Part shown: positions 57,566-64,000 of the stretch, one piece after another
How the letters are laid out: the number at the start of each line of letters is the position of its first letter
How positions within the stretch are numbered: the stretch's first letter is position 1
Assembly (NCBI RefSeq): GCF_900113015.1
Contig: NZ_FONV01000006.1
Location: 248,001-312,000, forward strand
Source of the DNA: Actinoplanes philippinensis
GTDB lineage: Bacteria; Actinomycetota; Actinomycetes; Mycobacteriales; Micromonosporaceae
Direction of reading: 5' to 3'
DNA length: 64,000 bases
The notes under the pieces: model-generated
Told to the model about the DNA's origin: nothing
What the model saw: the letters and a program-made list of their open reading frames with translations, nothing else
Databases searched by the model: none
Made by a program: the position numbers and the translations under genes

Positions 57566-59824
57566 ATGACCATCACTGATCAGATCCAGACCGACGTCGT
57601 CGTCGCCGCGCGCTCCGGGGACCGGCGGGCGATCGGCGCGCTCGTCACCGACCACCTGCCGCTGGTCTACAACTTCGTGGGCCGCATGCTGGGCCGTCAC
57701 CCCGATGTCGACGACGTGGTGCAGGAGACGATGCTGCGCGCGGTGCGGGACCTGCCGGCGTTGCGGGAGCCGTCCCGGTTCCGGCCGTGGCTGATGGCGA
57801 TCGCCCGCCACCAGGTCACCGAACGCCACCGCACCCGGCACGCGCTCGTCAGCCGGACCGCGCCGTTCGACGAGGAGTCGCACGAGCCGGACCCGGCGAC
57901 CGACTTCGCGGGCGTGACCGTGCTGCGGCTGGACATGTCGGTGCAGCGGCGGCAGACCGCCGAGGCCACCCTCTGGCTCGACGACGATCACCGCGAGACG
58001 CTCGCGCTGTGGTGGCTGGAGGCGGCCGGTGTCCTCACCCGCGCGGAGGTCGCCGAGTCGATGGGGCTGTCGGTGGCGCACGCGGGTGTCCGGATCCAGC
58101 GCATGCGGGAACAGCTCGATGTGGCCCGTACCATCGTGGCCGCTCTCGCCGCCCCCGCCCGCTGCCCGGGCCTGACCGCGGCGCTGGCCGGATGGGACGA
58201 TGTGCCGGGCGCGCTGTGGCGCAAACGCATCGCCCGCCACCTGCGTGAGTGCGACGTGTGCGGCGCGGCCGGGAAGTCGCTGGTGCCCACCGAGCGGCTG
58301 CTCGCGGGCGCGGCCCTGATCGCCGTCCCGATCGATCTGCAGTCCCGGATCGCGGTGCTGGGCAAGGCGCCGTCGGCCGGGTTGCCGGTGGCCAAGCTCG
58401 CCGCGGCCGGCGCCGCTGTCGTCACGGCGGCGGCCGCGCTCCTGTTCCTTCTCGACAGTGATCCGGAACAGCCATCGGCCGTGGTGGCCGCGCCGCCGTC
58501 GCCGGTGGTGGCGCCGAGCGCGACATCGCCGCCGTCGCCGTCACCGTCCGTGGCGGCGAAGGGCATCACCACGACGACGATCACGCTGCCGGTGCCGTTC
58601 GCCTACCGGATCCCGGGCTACAGCGGCAAGCAGCACAGCCGCCGTACGCCGTTCGCCGTCGCGCCGAACGGCACCGCCTGGCTCGCCTGGCTGGCCGCCG
58701 ATGGCGCGAACGTGCACGTCACACCGCTGGGCAAGGACTTCGAGCGCAGCGGCGACGACATCGTGGTGCCCGGCCGGGAGGCGAGCGGCCTGATCGCGCA
58801 CGACGACGGGTTCGCCCTGCTGACCCGGCGCGCCGACCCGAACGGCAACACGTTCGGTGACAGCGGCGCCTATCTGATCCGTTACCGCGACGGCAAGCAG
58901 GCGTGGACGTCGCTGCTGACCGACGCCGGCACGTCGACGCCGATGCTCGTCGGTGACCTGGCGTGGAACGGCACGGTCTACGGCGCGTACTTCGCCGTCC
59001 GCGACGAGTCCGGCCACTTCGGCGACCGGCTCGCCTACCGCAGCGCCGCCGGGAAACCGGTACCCGGCGGCTGGGACTGGGGCTGCAGCCACAACACCGG
59101 CATCGCGCTGGCCGCCGAGAAGAAGACGCCGTTCGCGTCGGTCTGCGCCAACGACTGGAAGGACGGCCTGTTCCTCAACACCGGCATCGGCTTCCCCCGG
59201 CCGGGCGCGGCGCGTCTCGACCACGAGGAATGCGTGGCCGGTTACTGCGGCGAGCCGTTCGGCGGCGACGGCGGCGGCTACAGCAACCTGGTCCGCTTCC
59301 CCGATGGCCGGTACCTGCTGGCCTGGCAGTCCCGCGGCTGGTCCAGGGCCTCCCCCGACCCGGCCGACGACTACGGGTATCTGGTCACCGCCCGCTGGGA
59401 GAACCACAACGTCGCGGTCACCTCCCTCGCCGGCAAGGACTCTCCGGCCGTACCCCTGACGACCGATCCGTCGACGCGGGCGATCCGCTACCTGACCAGC
59501 ACCGCGGCGACAGATCACGTCAACGTCCGGATCGGCCGTCTCGGCACGGCGGCGTTCGTGGTGTGGGACCAGGTCGCGGTCAGCGGCTGCAGCGCCGGGG
59601 TCTGCGACGGCCGCTACACCGGCACCTACGGCCAGGTCCTGACCGCCGCGGGCGCCCCCGGCGGCAAGGCCCGCAAACTGGATGTCCAGGTGGGCGGCGA
59701 TCTGGCGCCGCTGGCCGACGGCTCGCTGGCCTGGCCGTTCGTCGACAAGGCCCCCGATTACCGCAGCCGCGGCAAGGCCTCACCGACGACGAGAACGATC
59801 ACCATCGCGATCATGAAGAGCTGA
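57566..59824 (+). CDS. membrane-spanning sigma-70-like factor with extracytoplasmic propeller-like domain (sigma B)
   Basis: This 752-residue fusion protein has an N-terminal sigma part clearly paralogous to sigma A: DVDDVVQETMLRAVRDLP, FRPWLMAIARHQV, LTRAEVAESMGLSVAHAGVR and RHLRECDVCG with His225, Cys229 and Cys232 at the same residue numbers. One membrane helix lies at about 275-295 (LAAAGAAVVTAAAALLFLL), followed by a Pro/Ser-rich linker. Residues 345-752 form a beta-rich, probably propeller-like domain (WLAWLAADGANVHVTPLG, LLTRRADPNGN, LLAWQSRG). This domain resembles the divergent lipoprotein at 55974. The layout suggests direct control of a sigma factor by an outer-surface ligand. Confidence 0.85.
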   Translation: MTITDQIQTDVVVAARSGDRRAIGALVTDHLPLVYNFVGRMLGRHPDVDDVVQETMLRAVRDLPALREPSRFRPWLMAIARHQVTERHRTRHALVSRTAPFDEESHEPDPATDFAGVTVLRLDMSVQRRQTAEATLWLDDDHRETLALWWLEAAGVLTRAEVAESMGLSVAHAGVRIQRMREQLDVARTIVAALAAPARCPGLTAALAGWDDVPGALWRKRIARHLRECDVCGAAGKSLVPTERLLAGAALIAVPIDLQSRIAVLGKAPSAGLPVAKLAAAGAAVVTAAAALLFLLDSDPEQPSAVVAAPPSPVVAPSATSPPSPSPSVAAKGITTTTITLPVPFAYRIPGYSGKQHSRRTPFAVAPNGTAWLAWLAADGANVHVTPLGKDFERSGDDIVVPGREASGLIAHDDGFALLTRRADPNGNTFGDSGAYLIRYRDGKQAWTSLLTDAGTSTPMLVGDLAWNGTVYGAYFAVRDESGHFGDRLAYRSAAGKPVPGGWDWGCSHNTGIALAAEKKTPFASVCANDWKDGLFLNTGIGFPRPGAARLDHEECVAGYCGEPFGGDGGGYSNLVRFPDGRYLLAWQSRGWSRASPDPADDYGYLVTARWENHNVAVTSLAGKDSPAVPLTTDPSTRAIRYLTSTAATDHVNVRIGRLGTAAFVVWDQVAVSGCSAGVCDGRYTGTYGQVLTAAGAPGGKARKLDVQVGGDLAPLADGSLAWPFVDKAPDYRSRGKASPTTRTITIAIMKS

Positions 59825-59914
59825 ACCGCTATTCGGTGCAGGTGGTCGTAGAGGGCGGCGATCCGACACCGCGGCCGGGATTTCGTGCCGCCGATCGCGG
59901 GTACGCCTTCCTCC

Positions 59915-60298
59915 GTGACCCAGCTGGATGAGAAGACGATCGCGTTCGCCCACCGTATGTTCGATCTCGCGCGTTTCGGGGACGCCCCGGAGCTGATCGC
60001 CAACGTGGCGGCCGGTCTGCCGCCGAACCTGACCAACGACAAGGGCGACACCCTGCTGATCCTCGCCGCCTACCACGACCACCCGGAGACGGTGGCGGCG
60101 CTGCTGGAGCACGGGGCCGACCCGAACCGGGTCAACGACCGGGGCCAGACCGCCCTGTCCGCGGCGGTGTTCCGGCAGAACCCGATCACGGTGCGGACGC
60201 TGCTGGCCGCCGGCGCCGACCCGGACGGCGGCGCCCCGTCGGCGCTGGCCATCGCCGACTACTTCCGGCTCCCGGAGATGGCCGCCCTGCTGCGGTAG
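59915..60298 (+). CDS. ankyrin-repeat protein
   Basis: This 127-residue protein has three ankyrin-type repeats: NLTNDKGDTLLILAAYHDHP with LLEHGADPN, RVNDRGQTALSAAVFRQNP with LLAAGADPD, and a degenerate last unit. The N-terminal helix reads FAHRMFDLARFGDAPELIA. It is probably a small protein-binding module. GTG 59915 gives the family-like start MTQLDEKT; GTG 59885 would add ten residues. It is convergent with the methyltransferase fusion. Confidence 0.82.
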   Translation: MTQLDEKTIAFAHRMFDLARFGDAPELIANVAAGLPPNLTNDKGDTLLILAAYHDHPETVAALLEHGADPNRVNDRGQTALSAAVFRQNPITVRTLLAAGADPDGGAPSALAIADYFRLPEMAALLR

Positions 60299-60306
60299 GA
60301 CAGGGG

Positions 60307-61827
60307 CTAGCTGTTGCGCGGGCGGCGGGCCACCACGAGCAGGTGGGTGTCCGGCCAGTCGAGCGGTGTGCCGTCCGGTGCGGTCAGGGTGGCGACCGGC
60401 GCGATCCGGTTGTCGATGATCCACTCGTTGCGGATCGGCGTGGACGCGGCGTCCAGCTCGAACCCGGCCTCGGCCAGCAGTTGCGCCCACTCGCTGAACG
60501 ACAGTCCGCAGAACTGCTCCTTGGTCTCGGAGAGCCAGTTGTCGACGTAGTCCTTGCGGGTCAGGAAGTCCATGGCCGCGCCCAGTTCGAGACGGACCGT
60601 GTCGTCGCCGACGGCCTCGAAGGTGAACGGGAACGCGAAGTCGGCGGCGAACTGGTCCAGCCGCGCCCGGGTGGACAGGCTCGACACGTACCCCTTGATC
60701 TCGCCGGAATCGAGAGTCGCCAGATCACGCCGCGGCCCGGCGGGGTTGTCGCCGTCGTCGGCGGCCAGGCGCAGCAGCACCGGCCGGCGGCGGTCGGCGG
60801 GCCCGCACACGTCGCTGTTGATCCAGACGCCGCCGGGCGCGGTGTGGTCGAAGATGCGCCGGGCGAACTGGAGGAGCGAGTCGCGCTGCCGGCCGTACGA
60901 CCAGATCTCGTGGGTCAGCGCGAAGGTGAGCGTGGTGTCCACCGATCGGTCGGCGAAGATCGCGCCGCCGAGGACGTTGCGCTGGTAGAAGTACACGTTG
61001 GCGTTGCGGAAGACGCCCTGCGCCTTCTTGTGCACGCATTCGGAGTACAGGTGACGGGCCACCTCGACGCCGATCAGGTCGCTCTCGTGCAGGCCGGGCT
61101 CGCGGTCGGCGAGTTCGAGGACCGCGCCGGCGCCACAGCCGATGTCGACGATCCGGCCGGGCCGCACATGCTGCCGGACCGCGGCCCACTTGCGGTCGGC
61201 GGCGTCGGCGAAGGCCTCCACGTACGTCCGGTAGTCGCGGGTGGCGGTGAGCCCGCCCTCGTCGCCGACGAGCGGGTCGTTGACCACGGTGCGGACCGTG
61301 TCGACCAGCCGGTACCGCTCGAAGACGTCGATGGTGGCGGGGTGTGCCAGTTTGCGCCACGTCTCGTCGCCGGCGGCCAGGCGCAGCAGCACGTCCCAGG
61401 GGCGCTCGGGTGTGATGCGCAGATCGGGGTCGGCCTCGACCGGGGCGATCGGGAAGCCGAGCCGCTCGTAGAGTTTCGCCACCTCGGGCGTGGAGCAGGC
61501 GACCACGGTGTCGGCCGGGGTGAGGTCGAGGCCGGTGGCCACCGCGATGCTCTTGAGCGTCACCTCGGCGAAGGTGTCGGTCGGCGCCGTGTCGAAGACC
61601 GGCACGACGAGTGAACGCAGCCCGCTGACCAGGCTGAACCGTTCGATCGCCGCCTCGCGGCGGTGGTACGGGACGGGGTTGCGCCGGGTGTTGTCGTGGT
61701 TGGCCGACGTCACCGCCCACACGATCGTGGCCCCGCTGCCGGCCGCGAGCCGGTGCAGGTACTCGGCCTGGAAGGCGGTCAGCAGGTGGTGGCGGCCGGG
61801 GAACAGCACGAACTCGATGTGGATCAC
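60307..61827 (-). CDS. fusion of a nucleotidyltransferase-like domain and a SAM-dependent methyltransferase
   Basis: This 506-residue protein starts at GTG 61827. Residues 1-130 resemble NMN adenylyltransferases: FVLFPGRHHLLTAFQAEYL (His13, His14 in place of the HxGH pair), WAVTSANHDN, RNPVPYHRREAAIERF and ACSTPEVAKLYERLGFP. Residues 220-400 are a class I methyltransferase with motif I VDIGCGAGAVLELA and then THEIWSYGRQRDSLLQFARR and FDHTAPGGVWINSDV. The C-terminus (GLSFSEWAQLLAEAGFELD) is typical of methyltransferases. The joint substrate is unknown. It may make or modify a nucleotide-linked metabolite. Confidence 0.8.
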   Translation of the reverse strand: MIHIEFVLFPGRHHLLTAFQAEYLHRLAAGSGATIVWAVTSANHDNTRRNPVPYHRREAAIERFSLVSGLRSLVVPVFDTAPTDTFAEVTLKSIAVATGLDLTPADTVVACSTPEVAKLYERLGFPIAPVEADPDLRITPERPWDVLLRLAAGDETWRKLAHPATIDVFERYRLVDTVRTVVNDPLVGDEGGLTATRDYRTYVEAFADAADRKWAAVRQHVRPGRIVDIGCGAGAVLELADREPGLHESDLIGVEVARHLYSECVHKKAQGVFRNANVYFYQRNVLGGAIFADRSVDTTLTFALTHEIWSYGRQRDSLLQFARRIFDHTAPGGVWINSDVCGPADRRRPVLLRLAADDGDNPAGPRRDLATLDSGEIKGYVSSLSTRARLDQFAADFAFPFTFEAVGDDTVRLELGAAMDFLTRKDYVDNWLSETKEQFCGLSFSEWAQLLAEAGFELDAASTPIRNEWIIDNRIAPVATLTAPDGTPLDWPDTHLLVVARRPRNS

Positions 61828-61903
61828 CCCATGTCTCGGACGACCTAGGAGCATACCCGCCCACGGGTTCGGGACGGCAGAAATGAGCAACGGATCGTAA
61901 CTT

Positions 61904-61917
61904 CCGATAATTATCGG
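61904..61917. promoter_or_regulatory. perfect 14-bp palindrome CCGATAATTATCGG
   Basis: This AT-rich perfect palindrome lies 77 bases upstream of the methyltransferase start and 47 bases upstream of the ABC operon -35 box. It is a strong operator candidate for either divergent gene. Confidence 0.55.
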
Positions 61918-61964
61918 TAGCCGTACGTCATCACCCTCGTGCCACTTCTCCCCGCGCCCACGTC

Positions 61965-61994
61965 TTGACATCCACGTTTGCCGCTCCATATTTT
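61965..61994 (+). promoter_or_regulatory. sigma-70-type promoter of the sugar ABC operon
   Basis: TTGACA (61965-61970) and TATTTT (61989-61994) are 18 bases apart. The expected transcript start is near 62001, about 49 bases before the GTG. Confidence 0.6.
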
Positions 61995-62018
61995 GGGCGA
62001 CATCTTCCGGAAACACTC

Positions 62019-62029
62019 CGAAACTTTCG
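62019..62029. promoter_or_regulatory. CGAAA-C-TTTCG operator downstream of the promoter
   Basis: A perfect 11-base palindrome lies in the transcribed leader of the substrate-binding protein gene. LacI-family sugar repressors of actinomycetes use similar GAAA/TTTC sites, and the position would block elongation or initiation. Confidence 0.5.
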
Positions 62030-62049
62030 ATAGTGATGAGGTGGGCTTC

Positions 62050-63339
62050 GTGGCACCTAAAAAGACCCTCGCGATGGCCGTCGCGGTGGCGTTGAGCGCC
62101 CTGGGCATGGCCGCATGCACAGGCGGGGACGACGAGGGCGGCAGCGGCGGCGGCAACGTCGAGATGCAGCTGTGGCACAACGCCACCACCGGCCCGGGCA
62201 AGGCCTTCTGGGACAAGACGGTCGCCGACTTCCAGACCGCCCACCCGAACGTCAAGATCAAGATCCAGCAGGTGCAGAACGAGGACCTCGACGGCAAGCT
62301 GCAGACGGCGCTCAACTCGGGCTCCGCGCCGGACATCTTCCTGCAGCGCGGCGGCGGCAAGATGGCCGCGATGGTCGAGGCCGGCCAGCTCAAGGACATC
62401 ACCGCGGACATCACCGACGCCACCAAGCAGGCGGTCGGCGAGGCGGCGCTGAAGACCGGGCAGGTCGACGGCAAGGCGTACTCCGTACCCGTCTCGATCC
62501 TGCCCGGTGGTCTCTGGTACTCCAAGGATCTCTTCAGCAAGGCCGGCGTCACCGCCCCGCCGACCACCCTCGAGGAGCTCAACACCGCGGTGACCAAGCT
62601 CAAGGCCAACGGCACGCCGATCGCCCTCGGCGCCAAGGACGCGTGGCCCGCCGCCCACTGGTACTACTTCTTCGCCCTCCGCGCGTGCAGCCCGGCCGCC
62701 CTCGACGCGGCGGCCAAGGACAAGACGTTCACCGACGCCTGCTGGACCAAGGCGGGCGAGGACCTCAAGGCGTTCGCCGACACCAAGCCGTTCAACGAGG
62801 GCTTCCTGACCACCTCGGCGCAGCAGGGCGCGGGCAGCTCGGCCGGCCTGGTGGCCAACTACAAGGCCAGCATGGAGCTGATGGGCGCCTGGGACCCGGG
62901 TGTCATCGCCTCGCTCACCAAGGACACCAAGCCGCTGCCCGACCTGGGCTACTTCCCGTTCCCGGCGGTGCCGGGCGGCCAGGGCGACCCGGCCGCGATC
63001 ATGGGCGGCGCGGACGGCTACTCGTGCTCGGCGCAGGCGCCGAAGGAGTGCGCCGACTTCCTGAACTACATCCTCACCAAGGACGTGCAGGAGGGCTACT
63101 ACAAGGCGTTCAACGCGCTGCCGGTCAGCAAGGAGGCGCAGGGCGCGGTCACCGAGGACTACCTGAAGGCGGTTCTCGAGGCCTACAACAAGGCGCCGTA
63201 CGTGTCGCAGTGGCTGGACACGATCTACGGCCAGAACGTCGGCAACGCGCTCAACGTCGGCGTGGTGAACCTGCTCGCCGGCAAGGGTGACGTCGCCGGG
63301 ATCCTGCAGGCCGTCAACGACGCGGCCAAGAAGGGCTGA
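62050..63339 (+). CDS. ABC transporter sugar-binding lipoprotein
   Basis: This 429-residue family 1 solute-binding protein has a signal peptide with lipobox LGMAAC (Cys23). It continues with VEMQLWHNATTGPGKAFWDK, FQTAHPNVKIKIQQVQ, APDIFLQRGGGKM, YSVPVSILPGGLWYSKDLF and ECADFLNYILTKDVQEGYYK, all standard for carbohydrate importers. GTG 62050 has GAGG 8 bases upstream, and the alternative GTG 62041 overlaps that site. It is the first gene of the operon, and the permease follows after 8 bases. The sugar is unknown; a xylo- or arabino-oligosaccharide would suit the nearby GH62 and GH43 genes. Confidence 0.92.
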   Translation: MAPKKTLAMAVAVALSALGMAACTGGDDEGGSGGGNVEMQLWHNATTGPGKAFWDKTVADFQTAHPNVKIKIQQVQNEDLDGKLQTALNSGSAPDIFLQRGGGKMAAMVEAGQLKDITADITDATKQAVGEAALKTGQVDGKAYSVPVSILPGGLWYSKDLFSKAGVTAPPTTLEELNTAVTKLKANGTPIALGAKDAWPAAHWYYFFALRACSPAALDAAAKDKTFTDACWTKAGEDLKAFADTKPFNEGFLTTSAQQGAGSSAGLVANYKASMELMGAWDPGVIASLTKDTKPLPDLGYFPFPAVPGGQGDPAAIMGGADGYSCSAQAPKECADFLNYILTKDVQEGYYKAFNALPVSKEAQGAVTEDYLKAVLEAYNKAPYVSQWLDTIYGQNVGNALNVGVVNLLAGKGDVAGILQAVNDAAKKG

Positions 63340-63347
63340 GTGTCTCG

Positions 63348-64000
63348 GTGTCCCTGACAACCGACAGTCGAGTCCGGGACGGGGGTGGCGTCACGGCGCC
63401 GCCTCCGGCCCGGCCCCGCCGGCGTGGCATCGGCTGGGCCCAGCGCCTCGAGATCGCGGTGCTGTCCGGCCCGGCCGTCCTGATGTTCGTCGGCTTCGTG
63501 ATCACCCCGGTCCTGCTGGCCGGCTACTACGGGTTCTACCGGTGGAAGGGCTTCGGCCCGCCGACGAACTTCGTGGGGTTCGACAACTACGTCACCATCC
63601 TGCAGGACAAGCTGTTCCACGAGGCGCTGTGGCACAACGCCCAGATCGTGGTGCTGTCGCTGGTGCTGCAGGGGCCGATCGCGCTGGTCTTCGCGCTGCT
63701 GCTCAACCAGAAGCTGCGCGGCCAGTCGATCATCCGGGTGCTGATCTTCGTTCCGTACGTGATCTCCGAGGTGATCGTCGGCACGGCGTGGGCCCTGCTG
63801 CTGCAGACCGAGGGCGCGGTCAACGGCATCCTGCGGTCGATCGGCCTGGACGGGCTGGCCAAGGACTGGCTGGCGAACCCGTCCATCGCCATCTGGACGC
63901 TGATGCTCATCCTGACCTGGAAGTACGTCGGGTTCGCGGTGATCCTGTTCCTGGCCGGCATGCAGAACATCCCGGAGGAGCTGTCCGAGGCCGCCGCGAT
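63348..64000 (+). CDS. MalF-type sugar ABC transporter permease (partial)
   Basis: The gene starts at GTG 63348 and runs off the end after 217 codons. The N-terminus is disordered and Arg/Pro-rich. Then come membrane helices such as LSGPAVLMFVGFVITPVLLA, VVLSLVLQGPIALVFALLLN, VLIFVPYVISEVIVGTAWAL and IWTLMLILTWKYVGFAVIL. The window ends inside the EAA-type loop (MQNIPEELSEAA), which couples to the ATPase. A second permease should follow. Confidence 0.92.
   Translation, partial: MSLTTDSRVRDGGGVTAPPPARPRRRGIGWAQRLEIAVLSGPAVLMFVGFVITPVLLAGYYGFYRWKGFGPPTNFVGFDNYVTILQDKLFHEALWHNAQIVVLSLVLQGPIALVFALLLNQKLRGQSIIRVLIFVPYVISEVIVGTAWALLLQTEGAVNGILRSIGLDGLAKDWLANPSIAIWTLMLILTWKYVGFAVILFLAGMQNIPEELSEAAA

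Noticed and set aside
61828..63360. Long minus-strand extension of the nucleotidyltransferase-methyltransferase frame
   Set aside because: The upstream part is antisense to the sugar-binding lipoprotein gene and has no family features. GTG 61827 gives a proper domain start.
1..64000. CRISPR arrays, tRNA or rRNA genes, intact transposases or integrases
   Set aside because: No array with regular unique spacers, no cloverleaf or rRNA segment and no transposase motif was seen. All tandem repeats found lack unique spacers.

Overview
The window is very GC-rich DNA with codon use typical of a filamentous actinomycete. I infer Micromonosporaceae, probably Actinoplanes or a close relative. The reasons are the many GTG starts, DUF397 and DUF6082 genes, partner-switching sigma regulation, a rare TTA codon, many secreted glycoside hydrolases, and a methyl-accepting chemotaxis protein, which fits a genus with motile spores. 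I see no tRNA, rRNA, CRISPR array, intact transposon or replication origin.

Layout. 1-8.6 kb: the tail of a chitin-binding secreted protein, a polysaccharide deacetylase lipoprotein, a coiled-coil protein, a SigB/SigF-type sigma factor (with a TTA codon) facing its own partner-switching operon (PP2C phosphatase, STAS anti-anti-sigma, anti-sigma kinase), a glycosyltransferase, an ArsR-AHSA1 pair and a poly-gamma-glutamate hydrolase. 8.6-9.9 kb: a scar with a tandem repeat, a strong hairpin, an XRE/MmyB regulator remnant and a twice-frameshifted isochorismatase. 9.9-16.7 kb: Ppx/GppA phosphatase, M20 peptidase, two small membrane proteins, a GH5-like hydrolase, and a divergent LysR/EamA exporter pair. 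16.7-20.4 kb: a repeat-rich island with a vanadium haloperoxidase that carries minisatellites in its reading frame and ends in a fragment of a short-chain dehydrogenase. 20.4-29.1 kb: TetR, lipoprotein, cytochrome P450, a 1330-residue PAS/GAF histidine kinase, and a TetR-glycosyltransferase pair. 29.1-31.4 kb: an AlpA-like protein, a Clp_N-repeat protein, an internally deleted asparaginase and a cold-shock-domain protein.

31.5-39.9 kb is a plant-polysaccharide region: a sigma factor fused through a zinc-finger-like segment and one membrane helix to an extracytoplasmic AbfB domain, a GH62 arabinofuranosidase, an RTX-type protein, an ABM-truncated-haemoglobin fusion, a chemoreceptor, and a GH43 enzyme with its own AbfB domain. 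41-47.4 kb is an aromatic or ring-cleavage catabolic locus (MDR reductase, LigA-like and LigB-like dioxygenase subunits, citryl-CoA-lyase-like enzyme, CaiB-type CoA-transferase, and divergent amidohydrolase plus IclR regulator) with two matching palindromes in the divergent promoter. 47.5-55.8 kb holds a MurG-like transferase, a HEAT-repeat protein, a beta-lactamase-fold protein, an ArsR/membrane-protein pair, DUF397/DUF6082 and a frameshifted BtrH-like gene. 56-59.8 kb: a second membrane-spanning sigma factor, divergent from a secreted lipoprotein that resembles the sigma factor's own outer domain. 59.9-64 kb: ankyrin protein, nucleotidyltransferase-methyltransferase fusion, and the start of a sugar ABC transporter operon.

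The most interesting signal is the pair of sigma-zinc finger-helix-sensor fusions (31521-32939 and 57566-59824). Their sigma and zinc-finger halves are clear paralogues with identical numbering of the H/C/C motif. Their outer halves are unrelated, and each resembles a domain in secreted proteins encoded next door. This suggests single-protein transmembrane signalling in which a surface ligand controls a sigma factor, with nearby exported proteins as likely targets.
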